From the NCBI RefSeq assembly GCF_003031265.1, contig NZ_CP019966.1:4588001-4652000 (forward strand): 64,000 nt of DNA, given 5' to 3'. Both the position numbers and the translations under genes were made by a program. The notes under the pieces are model-generated. The model did no database searches. It was not told the DNA's origin and saw only the letters and a program-made list of their open reading frames with translations. Positions 47,109 to 55,469 of the stretch are shown here, piece after piece. The DNA comes from Rhodopseudomonas palustris. GTDB taxonomy: Bacteria; Pseudomonadota; Alphaproteobacteria; Rhizobiales; Xanthobacteraceae. Position 1 is the first letter of the stretch. Every line of letters starts with the position of its first letter.

Positions 47109-48266
47109 ATGGCCTTCTGCATGTCTGCCGACCAGCCACCTAACAACGATCAAACGACAGAACCTCCACTCTGTGACCTACAATCTCACGCTCAAAAGGC
47201 CCTGGTGGACTACCTTAAGGAACAGAATTTCTATTCCGCCCTTTCCGAAGTCGTGGTGCGAATACTCGATGAGTGCATCAAGGCCCGCAACATCAAGATC
47301 CACTCCATTCAAGCCAGAGCAAAAGACCCTACAAGCTTCGCAAAAAAGGCAGCCAAGCCATCTGATGTTGATCCTTCTAAGCCAAAATATAAAAACCCTC
47401 TTAGCGACATAACCGACCTCGCCGGCGTCAGGGTGATCACCCAATTCTTGGGAACACTCTCTGATATAGACACGATAATAAATGAAGAATTTGAAATACT
47501 TGAAAAATCAAACAAAGGACTTGAATTGATCGAAGAGGACCGTTTTGGCTACCAAAGCGTCCACTATCTAGTCAAAATAAGAAGTATTCGCTCTGGGCTA
47601 GCTGAATATTCGCGGTTCAAGAGCGCCGTCACCGAAATACAGGTCCGAACGATCCTGCAGCACGCATGGGCAGAGATCGAGCATGATATACAGTACAAGT
47701 CATCAGACACTATACCGACAGAAATTCACCGCCGATTTATGGCCCTTGCGGGGATGCTTGAAGTCGCCGACAGGGAATTTCAAGCCATCGATGAAGCCGA
47801 TCGGCAACTGAACGAAAAGGCTAGCCAGGACGTCCAGAAGGGGAAGCTAGCTGGCGTTGAAATTACTCCGCGCTCTATCAAAGAGTTCCTAGACAAGAAT
47901 TTGGGGCCAGATGGGCGAATATCGGAAGCAGCCTACGATTGGCTGGCACGATTACTGAAGACGATCGGCTTTAGAGACCTTAATGAGGTTCAAACGGCTA
48001 TATCGCCATACAATGATGACCAAATAAGCAGAATTGGAGAAGGAGGGCGACTTGGCCAGATATCGCGATTCGAGTTGATGATAGAAGCTGCATTCGGGAA
48101 AGAAGCGCTGCTGAAGCATCATCCGTTCCGCCATTACGACTGGTACAAAAAACGCCTAGATCGGGTGTTCTCCAGACTGGTAGAGGCCGGCGTTCCTGTC
48201 GGCACATTTCGCCTTTCGGCGCACAACGAGCCTGATCATCTCGGCCTCACCGGCAAGCAAGCGTAG
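47109..48266 (+). CDS. RelA/SpoT-domain (p)ppGpp-type nucleotide pyrophosphokinase
   Basis: This 385-residue protein has an alarmone synthetase domain at about 30-200: basic ATP loop QARAKDPTSFAKKAAK (69-84), DLAGVRVITQF with Asp103 and Arg108, RFGYQSVHYLV with Tyr148, and TEIQVRTILQHAWAEIEHD with Glu176. There is no HD hydrolase domain and no TGS/ACT, so it is not the housekeeping Rel. The C-terminal ~180 residues are unrecognised. Small synthetases of this kind include toxins (toxSAS) and phage-defence proteins (CapRel), so a defence or toxin role is possible. Base composition is clearly A/T-richer than around it. The stop codon lies in the left arm of a 22-bp inverted repeat. Confidence 0.85.
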   Translation: MAFCMSADQPPNNDQTTEPPLCDLQSHAQKALVDYLKEQNFYSALSEVVVRILDECIKARNIKIHSIQARAKDPTSFAKKAAKPSDVDPSKPKYKNPLSDITDLAGVRVITQFLGTLSDIDTIINEEFEILEKSNKGLELIEEDRFGYQSVHYLVKIRSIRSGLAEYSRFKSAVTEIQVRTILQHAWAEIEHDIQYKSSDTIPTEIHRRFMALAGMLEVADREFQAIDEADRQLNEKASQDVQKGKLAGVEITPRSIKEFLDKNLGPDGRISEAAYDWLARLLKTIGFRDLNEVQTAISPYNDDQISRIGEGGRLGQISRFELMIEAAFGKEALLKHHPFRHYDWYKKRLDRVFSRLVEAGVPVGTFRLSAHNEPDHLGLTGKQA

Positions 48267-48595
48267 CCCGCGCGAGCGAAGCGACCACGGGGTCTTTTGC
48301 AAGGATGTGTTCTATGACGAACAAGCGGAGGCCGTCCGGCATCGCTCGTGACGCCGGAAGGACAACTGGCATACCCGCAGTCGACATGGCTCAGAGCGGG
48401 CACGATCTGGTCGATGCGATGCAAGCATCGCCTTGTCGGGATGTCGGACTTACGCCGCGTCGGACGAGGCTCCCGGTACGTGACGTTGATCCGTTCGCGA
48501 CATTCTCCGAATGGCTTTTGGAGTCCGACGAAGCGGCCTATCGCGATCTGTGAGCCGCGCTTCGTCCCGCGTTTCGCTTCGCTCGCGCGGGCTAC
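48263..48595. mobile_element. 333-bp segment bounded by 22-bp perfect inverted repeats (MITE-like)
   Basis: The left arm (48263-48284, GTAGCCCGCGCGAGCG...) and right arm (48574-48595, ...CGCTCGCGCGGGCTAC) are exact reverse complements over 22 bp. The inside holds a short frame. No transposase is encoded and no target duplication is obvious. The left arm supplies the stop codon of the rel gene. Confidence 0.55.
48314..48553 (+). CDS. Small hypothetical protein inside inverted repeats
   Basis: This frame of 79 residues starts MTNKRRPSGIARDAGRT and ends in VDPFATFSEWLLESDEAAYRDL. That acidic tail recalls the C-termini of some alphaproteobacterial antitoxin-like proteins (F-x-EW...AD-x-AY-x-DL), but the N-terminal DNA-binding domain is not recognisable. 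AAGGA lies about 9 nt before the ATG. It may be a decayed antitoxin, a fragment carried by the element, or not a gene. Confidence 0.3.
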   Translation: MTNKRRPSGIARDAGRTTGIPAVDMAQSGHDLVDAMQASPCRDVGLTPRRTRLPVRDVDPFATFSEWLLESDEAAYRDL

Positions 48596-48613
48596 ACGTT
48601 GGACTCACGACCC

Positions 48614-48655
48614 GCGTCGCCCTCACCCCAACCCTCTCCCGCAAGCGGGAGAGGG
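48614..48655. repeat. Second copy of the CCCTCTCCCGC palindromic repeat (inverted)
   Basis: GCGTCGCCCTCACCCCAA plus the 11-bp-stem palindrome (48632-48655) is the exact reverse complement, apart from the 2-nt loop, of the metY-nuoN copy at 19841-19882. Confidence 0.88.
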
Positions 48656-48704
48656 AGCGGGCTGCGATCTGCGGAATGGCCCGTGCTTCAAGCTCATAGG
48701 AGAC

Positions 48705-48783
48705 GGATAAGCGCGGCGTCATCCGCCGCCTTCACTGGCGCCGCAAATCGGCGGGTTACGCCTTCGGCTAACCCGCCCTACGC
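48705..48783. repeat. GGATAAGCGC...CCGCCCTACGCG dispersed repeat
   Basis: It contains GTCATCCGCCGCCTTC, GGCGGGTTACGCCTTCGG and CTAACCCGCCCTACGCG. The inner GGCGGGTTA / TAACCCGCC arms can pair. Same family as 45727, 46937 and 49552. Confidence 0.8.
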
Positions 48784-48882
48784 GCTGAGCGCGCATCATT
48801 ATTGCACCGACCGAGTCCACGCCGCGCGCATGGAAGCGCGGCCACGATCGCGATAGTGTCCTGCGAAGCTCAAACCGAGACC

Positions 48883-49515
48883 ATGATGCGGATCACAACG
48901 GCGATCGTCGAACGGGCCAGGCGCACGGCGAACGGGTTCAAGGATCTCGAACTGGCGGCCGACGAAGTGATCGCGTCCGGCGATGCGGCGCGGTCGAAAG
49001 ACGTCGCACTGGAGCTGTTGCGATCCGAGGTCCATCAAGCCCGCTGTGTGGCGACGTTCATTCTCGGGCGTCTGGCCGCCGGCGACGGCGATGCGCTCGC
49101 CGTGCTGAAGCAGCGAGTCAGCCAGGACGACGATTGGCGCGTGCAGGAGATTCTGGCCAAGGCATTCGACCGGTTCTGCGCGGACACCGGCTATGAGGCC
49201 GCGCTGCCGACCATCCGGGAGTGGTTGTCGGCGGCATCCGCCAACACAAGGCGCGCCGTGACCGAGGGGTTGCGGATATGGACGGCGCGGCCTTACTTCC
49301 GCGCCCATCCCGAAGCCGCCGTCGCACTGCTGTCGCCGCTGCGGAGCGACGCCAGCGAGTACTTGCGCAAGTCGGTCGGCAACGCCCTGCGGGACGTCAG
49401 CAAGAAGCACCCCGATCTGATCCGCAGCGAAGTCGCGACCTGGAATCTGGATCAGCAAGGCGTCCGGCAAGTCCACAAGCTGGCCACGCGCCTGCTGGTA
49501 TCCTCCGCCGCCTGA
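48883..49515 (+). CDS. DNA alkylation repeat / HEAT-like protein (AlkD-like)
   Basis: This ~210-residue all-helical protein resembles AlkC/AlkD-type DNA alkylation repeat proteins: repeated helical pairs (DVALELLRSEVHQARCVATF, DDDWRVQEILAKAFDRFCAD, RRAVTEGLRIWTARPYFRAH, SEYLRKSVGNALRDVSKKHP). DWRVQE with later RIW and RKSVGNALRD matches the family's typical spacing. It may remove or bind alkylated bases, though the catalytic Asp/Trp set cannot be proved here. Start 48883 or 48886 (tandem ATG) is chosen; the longer frame before it reads through a repeat border. Confidence 0.78.
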   Translation: MMRITTAIVERARRTANGFKDLELAADEVIASGDAARSKDVALELLRSEVHQARCVATFILGRLAAGDGDALAVLKQRVSQDDDWRVQEILAKAFDRFCADTGYEAALPTIREWLSAASANTRRAVTEGLRIWTARPYFRAHPEAAVALLSPLRSDASEYLRKSVGNALRDVSKKHPDLIRSEVATWNLDQQGVRQVHKLATRLLVSSAA

Positions 49516-49551
49516 AACGCTGAGACGCGGACGACGGGATCAACCGCGGGG

Positions 49552-49632
49552 CGGATGAGCGCAGCGTCATCCGCCGTCTTCCTTCGCGTCGCATGTCGGC
49601 GGGTGACGCCTTCGGCTGACCCGCCCTACGCG
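49552..49632. repeat. GCGGATGAGCGCAGCG...CCGCCCTACGCG dispersed repeat
   Basis: Fourth copy of the family (GTCATCCGCCGTCTTC, GTCGGCGGGTGACGCCTTCG, CTGACCCGCCCTACGCG). The remaining bases of the 49516-49877 gap show no credible gene. Confidence 0.8.
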
Positions 49633-49877
49633 TGACTGCAAACGCCATCAGCTCATCGAGCGCACCGGACCGCCAAGCCATGAACCGGCTTGGCATCGCC
49701 TTTACGATCGCTCGGTCGAGTCCCCGTTGCCTTCCCCCATTGCCGATTGACGGCCATACCAAACTACCTATCCTGCGCGACCGGCCGGCGAACGCGCGCT
49801 GCTCATCGCGCTGCTGAGCCGCAAATAACAACTGGGGCGAGCGCCGCAGGCGCGTGCTCGGACGCGGAGAGGCACGG

Positions 49878-50864
49878 ATGGGGCGGCTGCGGAGACGCGT
49901 GGGCCGGGCGATGCGTCTGTTGCTGGTGCCGGCCGCGCTGTGTGCCGCCTCCGCAGGCCTGGCGCAGGACGAGGCGCCGCCGGTGTGGGCCTATCCGATC
50001 GCGCCGCCGGGCACGGTAGCGCCGGCCGACGACGGCACGGTGCGGCACGTGGCGGGCAGCGAGGCCGGCTACACGCTGACGCAGATCCGGGATCTGTTCT
50101 TCGCGCTCGACTGGCGGCCCGACGCGCACGCGGCGATGCCCTCGATCGTCGCGTTGGGGCGGAAGCCGAACCTGCGCGCCTGCGGCAGCTGCCACCGGCC
50201 GGAGGGCATCGGCGGGCCGGAGAACGCCAGCCTCGCCGGCCTGCCGGCCGACTACATCAAGCGGCAGATCGACGACTATCGCAGCGGTGCGCGCAGCACC
50301 GGCGCACCGGCGCGGGCGCATGTATTCCGGATGATTGCGGCGCTGAAGGAGCTGACGCCGGAGGAGATCGACCAGGCCGCCGCCTACTACGCGGCGATCC
50401 GGCTGCCGGCGCGGATCAAGGTGGTCGAGAGCGAGCGAGCGCCCGCGACCACGACCCCGAACTGGTACTACACACCCAGCGGCGGCGGCGCGACCGAGCC
50501 GCTCGGCGACCGCATCGTCGAGGTGCCGGACGACGAGGAGAACTACGTCAACCGCGACGCGCGCGTCACCTTCACCGCCTATGTGCCGCCCGGCAGCATC
50601 GCGCGCGGACAAAAGCTGGTCGCGGGCGCCGAGGCGGAGCGGGTGCCGGCCTGCGCCGGCTGCCACGGCGACACCCTGCACGGCACCGACACCATCCCGC
50701 CGATCGCCGGCCGCTCGCCGAGCTACATCGTGCGGCAGCTTTACGAATTCAAACACGGCCTGCGCCGCGGCGCGCTGGCCGAACCGATGCAGGCCAACAC
50801 CGCGGCGATGACGCTCGCTGACATGACGGCGATCGCCAGCTATCTGGCGACACTGCCGCCCTAA
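49878..50864 (+). CDS. Di-haem c-type cytochrome, c4-like
   Basis: This 328-residue exported protein has a signal peptide (MGRLRRRVGRAMRLLLVPAA, cleavage near GLAQ-D) and two haem sites, CGSCH near residue 104 and CAGCH near residue 259. Each lies in a cytochrome-c fold with a downstream Met (VFRMIAALKELTPEEI; AEPMQANTAAMTL), as in cytochrome c4. The middle section (TPNWYYTPSGGGATEPLGDR) is longer than in short c4 proteins. It probably shuttles electrons in the periplasm to an oxidase or dehydrogenase. GGAGAGG precedes the ATG. A small membrane-protein gene follows after 77 nt. Confidence 0.9.
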   Translation: MGRLRRRVGRAMRLLLVPAALCAASAGLAQDEAPPVWAYPIAPPGTVAPADDGTVRHVAGSEAGYTLTQIRDLFFALDWRPDAHAAMPSIVALGRKPNLRACGSCHRPEGIGGPENASLAGLPADYIKRQIDDYRSGARSTGAPARAHVFRMIAALKELTPEEIDQAAAYYAAIRLPARIKVVESERAPATTTPNWYYTPSGGGATEPLGDRIVEVPDDEENYVNRDARVTFTAYVPPGSIARGQKLVAGAEAERVPACAGCHGDTLHGTDTIPPIAGRSPSYIVRQLYEFKHGLRRGALAEPMQANTAAMTLADMTAIASYLATLPP

Positions 50865-50941
50865 GCGCACGCGCAAGCCCCCTGCCCCCGCGTCGCTGCC
50901 CCGCATTGACAGGGGCGCGCGGTGCGGCCGAGACTTCGGCC

Positions 50942-51202
50942 ATGGCGTATTTCTGGCTTCTGATCGCGATCGTGGTCACCGGCGGCGTGGCGGCGATCGT
51001 CAACGACACCGCCTATAGCGGCGAACTGTTCGACTCCTCGACGGTGGTCGGCGTCGCGATGCTGTCGGCGCTGACGCTGTTCGTCGGCCGCGGCCTACTG
51101 CGCGGGACCACCACCAGCCAATGGCTGAACCACGCTTTGATCTGGGCCGCGATCGTGCTCGCCGTGGCGGTGGCGTATCGGCTGTGGCCGATGCTGAGCT
51201 GA
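50942..51202 (+). CDS. Small hypothetical membrane protein
   Basis: This 86-residue protein has three predicted membrane helices (AYFWLLIAIVVTGGVAAIV; TVVGVAMLSALTLFVG; HALIWAAIVLAVAVAYRLW). It resembles the N-terminal membrane part of some alphaproteobacterial aspartic-protease-like proteins, but no protease domain follows. It may be co-transcribed with the cytochrome upstream. Confidence 0.65.
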   Translation: MAYFWLLIAIVVTGGVAAIVNDTAYSGELFDSSTVVGVAMLSALTLFVGRGLLRGTTTSQWLNHALIWAAIVLAVAVAYRLWPMLS

Positions 51203-51266
51203 GGCGCTTTCACGACCGCTGATGAAGTTCGCTGCGCTCGACAATCCGGCGTTCTCGGCTCCCGGA

Positions 51267-51340
51267 GTCATGTCAGGCCCTCGTTGATCCAGGGATCGAG
51301 ATGCCGGGTTCGCTCGCTGGCGCGAGCGCCACGGAATGAC
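51267..51340. repeat. GTCAT...GGAATGAC dispersed repeat
   Basis: The element ends in GGTTCGCTCGCTGGCGCGAGCGCCACGGAATGAC, split here as two parts (51308-51325 and the final GGAATGAC), shared with 40150-40254. The left half is diverged. Gap 51203-51594 shows no gene. Confidence 0.65.
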
Positions 51341-51594
51341 TCGGACGGACATCGGCGCGACACGGAGCATCCCGACAATTTTAGCGAGTCATCACCGCGC
51401 CCGTTCGCGGCCGCGCTTTCGATTCACGACTGCGAGAATTCAGGACTCGCGCGCGTCACGAGCGCTGCGGAATGACAGGGGGTGAGAAGACGCAGGGGTG
51501 TTTTGACGCCGCGCAAGGCAGCGCGAGGCGCAGCGCTCCTCAATGGCGGCAGAGGATTGGCTGATTGCATTACTCCGTCTAAACCTGCGCGGTG

Positions 51595-52065
51595 ATGACT
51601 GAATCGCATTTGTATCGGTTGCTTTACGTCAGCGAGAATCGGATCGAGGGCGATGTCGCGCATGTCGCCCGTGAGATCGAGGGCATCCTCGCGACCTCCC
51701 GCCGCAACAACGACGCGCTCGGCCTGACCGGCGCGCTGATCTTCAATTGCGGCTTCTTCGCCCAGGTGCTGGAAGGCCCGCGCGAGACCGTGGAGCGGAT
51801 CTTCGACGTGATCCGGCACGACCCGCGCCACGGCAAGATCCAGGTGATGTCGGCCGCCGAGGTCGAGACACGCGAATTCCCGAACTGGACGATGGCCTAT
51901 ATCGGCCGCTCGCCGAGCTGGGAAAAGGCGCTCGGCTGGATCAAGGACGACACCCACTTCGCCCCCGACGAGCGCTGCGACCGGCTGTTCAAGATCGTCA
52001 TGGAAATGGCCTACGACGCCGAGCTGTCGCCGGACCGGACGTTCGCGGCGCCGGGCAAGAGCTGA
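51595..52065 (+). CDS. BLUF-domain blue-light photoreceptor, single domain
   Basis: This 156-residue protein is a BLUF domain: flavin-contacting Tyr in LYRLLYVSEN (near 8-11), Asn/Leu/Gly segment NNDALGLTGALIFNCGFFAQ with the key Gln, VLEGPRETVERIF, and MAYIG near 100. It binds FAD and signals blue light through a partner. No output domain is fused. Rhodopseudomonas PapB is a comparable short BLUF protein that acts on the EAL protein PapA, but no EAL gene lies nearby. The ATG at 51595 or the GTG one codon earlier starts it. Confidence 0.93.
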   Translation: MTESHLYRLLYVSENRIEGDVAHVAREIEGILATSRRNNDALGLTGALIFNCGFFAQVLEGPRETVERIFDVIRHDPRHGKIQVMSAAEVETREFPNWTMAYIGRSPSWEKALGWIKDDTHFAPDERCDRLFKIVMEMAYDAELSPDRTFAAPGKS

Positions 52066-52087
52066 GGGCGAGCGGACGCTGCCCGCA

Positions 52088-52302
52088 TTCTCAGAGCCCG
52101 ACCGGACATGCGGACAGCAAAGGCTTTCCTAAGCCGTCCAATCGACGATGAGTTTCGTCATGGCCGGGCTCGTCCCGGCCATCCACGCCTTTGCATGCGG
52201 TTTTCGCCGCAAGGCGTGGATGCCCGGCACAAGGCCGGGCATGACGGGTTGAAACGAAGGTGCTCGAGTTCATTGCCCGCATTTCCAGTCGGGCTCTGAG
52301 GA
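52088..52302. repeat. Composite palindromic repeat between convergent BLUF and LysR genes
   Basis: The outer arms 52088-52113 and 52277-52302 are imperfect reverse complements (TCAGAGCCCGACCGGACATG against CCAGTCGGGCTCTGA). The inner GTCATGGCCGGGC...GCCCGGCATGAC element (52157-52245) has its own nested stem (CCACGCCTT / AAGGCGTGG). It fills the whole gap between the two genes. Confidence 0.8.
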
Positions 52303-52309
52303 GCACGGC

Positions 52310-53215
52310 TCACCCGCGCGGGCTCTGGGCACGGAGGTAGTTCAGCATCCATTGCGCAGCGGGGCCGAGCGGGCGGGCGGCGAGGTGCGCGGCGGTCATC
52401 ACCAGCTGCGCGGTGCGGTCCTCGAATTCCATCGGCTGGATCAGCTTGAGCCGGCCGGCCTCGACATCGTCCGCCACCAGATGGGTCGGCATGCTGCCCC
52501 AGCCGAGCCCGGCCAGCAGCATCGCGTGCTTGGTGCCGAGATCGGCGAGCCGCCAGGTCTGCGTCGACAGCACGCCGTAGTCGCGCCCCTCGGTCAGCGC
52601 CGAACGATCGGTCAGCACCAGCTGCACATGGCGGCGCAGCACGTCGGTCGGGATCGGGCCGGCGATCGCGGCGAGCGGATGACCCTGCGCCACCACCGGC
52701 AGCAGCTGCACGGTGGACAGCGTCGAGCGCTTCAGATCGGGATGGTCGCTGAACGGCTCCGGCACCAGCCCGATCACGCAGGTGCCGTTCAGCACCAGCT
52801 CGGCCGAGGCGCCGAGCGACTGCACGAATATCCGCGGCGGCACGGTGGGGAAGGCGTCGGTGAAGGCGCGCAGCGCATCGACCATCCGCGGCATCGGAAA
52901 CATCGAGTCCAGCACCAGGGTCAATTCCGACTCCAGGCCCCCGGCGAGGCTGCGGGCCTGATCGCGAAACGCCGCCGCCTCCTCGGAAATCCGCCGCGCC
53001 CGCGCCAGCAGCGCGCGGCCCGCCTCGGTCAGCACCGGCCGGTAGCCGGAGCGATCGAACAGCGCGACGCCGATCTGCTGCTCCAGCTTCTGCACCCCAT
53101 AGGTGACGGCCGACTGCGCCCGCCGCAGCCTGCGGGCGGCGCCGGAGAAGCTGCCTTCGTCCGCCACGGTGAGCAGGAGCTGGATCTGGTCGAGGGTGAG
53201 GCCGTCGTTCATCAT
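52310..53215 (-). CDS. LysR-family transcriptional regulator
   Basis: This ~301-residue regulator has a winged helix-turn-helix ([40 protein letters not shown], about 5-45) and a periplasmic-binding-like effector domain (about 90-290). The effector is unknown. The tandem ATG at 53215/53212 is the likely start. It is divergent from a yceI gene; an inverted repeat AGATGAA-N12-TTCATCT in the 93-bp gap is a candidate operator for both. Confidence 0.92.
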   Translation of the reverse strand: MMNDGLTLDQIQLLLTVADEGSFSGAARRLRRAQSAVTYGVQKLEQQIGVALFDRSGYRPVLTEAGRALLARARRISEEAAAFRDQARSLAGGLESELTLVLDSMFPMPRMVDALRAFTDAFPTVPPRIFVQSLGASAELVLNGTCVIGLVPEPFSDHPDLKRSTLSTVQLLPVVAQGHPLAAIAGPIPTDVLRRHVQLVLTDRSALTEGRDYGVLSTQTWRLADLGTKHAMLLAGLGWGSMPTHLVADDVEAGRLKLIQPMEFEDRTAQLVMTAAHLAARPLGPAAQWMLNYLRAQSPRG

Positions 53216-53224
53216 CGAAATTTT

Positions 53225-53250
53225 AGATGAAGAACCGCAAAACTTCATCT
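53225..53250. promoter_or_regulatory. Inverted repeat, candidate LysR operator
   Basis: AGATGAA (53225-53231) and TTCATCT (53244-53250) are perfect 7-bp arms over a 12-base spacer, just upstream of the LysR gene start and 59 nt before yceI. Spacing is typical of LysR dimer sites. Confidence 0.5.
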
Positions 53251-53308
53251 CTTTCTTCGGCGGGCAGCCGCTCTTAAGTCAGGGGGACAGCCAAACTGGA
53301 GGATGCAC

Positions 53309-53950
53309 ATGATCCAACGACGCCTGCTGTTTCCGATCCTGGCCGCCGCCCTGGTGGCCGCGCCCGCCGTGTTCGCCGAGACCGCGCCGAAGGCCGCCAA
53401 GGCCCAGGCGGTGAAGACCGAGCCGGTGAAGGTCGAGAGCGGCGCTTACGCGATCGACCCCGACCACACCCAGGTCGGCTTCGTGGTGTCGCATATGGGC
53501 TTTTCGGATTTCCGCGGCCGGTTCGGCGACGTCTCCGGCACGCTGCAGCTCGACGGCGCCAACCCGGCCAAGAGCAGCTTCGACATCAAGCTACCGACCG
53601 CCTCGGTGAACACCCCAGTCGACAAGCTGACCGAGGAGCTGAAGGCCGCCGACTGGCTCGACGCCAAGGCGAATCCGGAGATCCGCTTCACCTCGCAGAG
53701 CGTCAACGTGACCGGCCCGCGCCAGGCCAAGGTGACCGGCGAGCTGACGCTGCACGGCGTCACCAAGAAGGTGACGCTCGACGCCCGGCTGCACGGCGCC
53801 GGCGTCAATCCGCTGAACAAGAAGGTGACGGTCGGCTTCGATCTCACCGGCACGATCAAGCGCAGCGACTTCGGCGTGACGAAATATGTGCCGTTGATCA
53901 GCGACGAGGTCGGCCTCGAGATCAGCGCCGCATTCGAAAAGCAGAACTGA
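53309..53950 (+). CDS. YceI-family periplasmic protein
   Basis: This ~213-residue protein has a signal peptide ([20 protein letters not shown], cleavage after VFA) and a YceI lipocalin-like beta barrel that binds long isoprenoid lipids: [97 protein letters not shown] lies 6 nt before the ATG at 53309, better than the ATG at 53303. Its divergent LysR neighbour may control it. Confidence 0.92.
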   Translation: MIQRRLLFPILAAALVAAPAVFAETAPKAAKAQAVKTEPVKVESGAYAIDPDHTQVGFVVSHMGFSDFRGRFGDVSGTLQLDGANPAKSSFDIKLPTASVNTPVDKLTEELKAADWLDAKANPEIRFTSQSVNVTGPRQAKVTGELTLHGVTKKVTLDARLHGAGVNPLNKKVTVGFDLTGTIKRSDFGVTKYVPLISDEVGLEISAAFEKQN

Positions 53951-54024
53951 TCGCTTCGACGTTCCGCGCCCGCCGCATCCGGCGGCGGGCGCCTCTCCCC
54001 TCGTCCCAGACAAGAACCCGCCCC

Positions 54025-54615
54025 ATGAGCACTTCGCTGCCCGACCCCCACCTCGACCAGCTGTTCGTTCAGGCCCGCACCCACAATGCGTGGACCTCGA
54101 AGCCGGTGACCGACGACACTATCCACGCCCTGTATGATCTCGTGAAATGGGCGCCGACCGCAGCCAACAGCAATCCGGGCCGCTTCGTGTTCGTGCGCAG
54201 CGCCGAGGCCAAGGCGCGGCTGCTGAAGAGCGTCGCGCCGGGCAATGTCGACAAGGTCAAGGCGGCGCCGTGCTGCGTGATCGTGGCCTACGACACCGAA
54301 TTCCACGACCTGTTGCCGCAGCTGTTTCCCGCACGCGACATGCGCAGCGGCTTCGTCGGCAAGCCGGAGCTGATCACCGAGACGGCGAAGCGCAACTCGG
54401 CGCTGCAGGGCGCCTACATGATCCTCGCCGCCCGCGCGCTCGGGCTCGATGCCGGTCCGATGTCCGGCTTCGATCACGCCGCGCTCGATGCCGAGTTCTT
54501 CCCCGACGGCCGCTGGAAGTCGAACTTCCTGTGCAACATCGGCTACGGCGACGCCGAGAAGCTGTTTCCGCGCAACCCGCGGCTCGCCTTCGAGGAAGCC
54601 TGCCGCGTGCTGTGA
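54025..54615 (+). CDS. Nitroreductase-family protein, RutE/malonic semialdehyde reductase-like
   Basis: This 196-residue FMN-fold protein resembles Rut[41 protein letters not shown] (flavin-binding, near 40-55), [40 protein letters not shown] and [11 protein letters not shown]. No other rut (pyrimidine breakdown) gene is here, so it may serve a different aldehyde or quinone. A dioxygenase gene follows 42 nt downstream on the same strand. Confidence 0.9.
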   Translation: MSTSLPDPHLDQLFVQARTHNAWTSKPVTDDTIHALYDLVKWAPTAANSNPGRFVFVRSAEAKARLLKSVAPGNVDKVKAAPCCVIVAYDTEFHDLLPQLFPARDMRSGFVGKPELITETAKRNSALQGAYMILAARALGLDAGPMSGFDHAALDAEFFPDGRWKSNFLCNIGYGDAEKLFPRNPRLAFEEACRVL

Positions 54616-54657
54616 CGCGGCCGCTCAACATCACTTCCAATCAGGGAGATCACGACG

Positions 54658-55461
54658 ATGCCCCGTCAACCCTCCATCTTCCTGTCGCACGGCGGCGGCC
54701 CCTGCTTCTGGATGGAGCCGCCGCGGCGGTTCGGGCCGCACGCTTATGACGGCCTGCGCGCCTATCTGTCCGGCGTGCTCGCCTCACTGCCGGCGCGGCC
54801 GCGCGCGATCCTGATCGTGTCCGGCCATTGGGAGGTGGCGCTGCCGACCGTCAGCACCTCGGCCGCCCCATCGATGCTGTTCGATTACTACGGCTTTCCC
54901 GAGCACACTTACCGGCTGAGCTATCCGGCGCCCGGCGATCCGGCGCTGGCCAAACAGGTGCAGGCGCTGCTCGGCAATGCCGGCATCGCCACCGCCACCG
55001 ATGCGGTACGCGGCTTCGACCACGGCGTGTTCGTGCCGATGCTGATCGTCGATCCGGAGGCGCAGATCCCGGTGGTGATGCTGTCGCTGCAGCAGGACCT
55101 CGATCCGGTGCAGCATCTGGCGATCGGCGCCGCGCTGGCGCCGCTCCGCGACGACAACGTGCTGATCATCGGCAGCGGCAACAGCTTCCACAACCTCTCG
55201 ACTTTCTTCGACGGCCAACAGGCGGAATCGGAAGCGTTCGATCATTGGCTCACGGAAGCCGCGACCGCGCCCGACGCCGCGCTCCGCAACGACCGTCTGG
55301 CACATTGGGCCAGCGCCCCCGGCGCCCGCGCCTGCCATCCGCGCGAAGAACATCTGATCCCGCTGATGGTCACCGCCGGCGCCGCCGGCTCCGACCAAGG
55401 CCGCCGCGTATTCAGCGACCTGATCGGCAACAAGCGCATTTCAGGCTACGCGTTCGGGTGA
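54658..55461 (+). CDS. Class III extradiol ring-cleavage dioxygenase (DODA/YgiD-like)
   Basis: This 267-residue LigB-fold enzyme has the metal ligands in LSHGGGP (His near 11), SGHWE (His near 58) and FDHGVFVPML (His near 122), and the conserved IIGSGNSFHNLSTF near 178. It opens catechol-type rings with Fe or Zn; the natural substrate is not clear. GGGAG precedes the ATG. It probably forms an operon with the RutE-like reductase. Dispersed repeats follow. Confidence 0.92.
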   Translation: MPRQPSIFLSHGGGPCFWMEPPRRFGPHAYDGLRAYLSGVLASLPARPRAILIVSGHWEVALPTVSTSAAPSMLFDYYGFPEHTYRLSYPAPGDPALAKQVQALLGNAGIATATDAVRGFDHGVFVPMLIVDPEAQIPVVMLSLQQDLDPVQHLAIGAALAPLRDDNVLIIGSGNSFHNLSTFFDGQQAESEAFDHWLTEAATAPDAALRNDRLAHWASAPGARACHPREEHLIPLMVTAGAAGSDQGRRVFSDLIGNKRISGYAFG

Positions 55462-55469
55462 CGCAGCGA

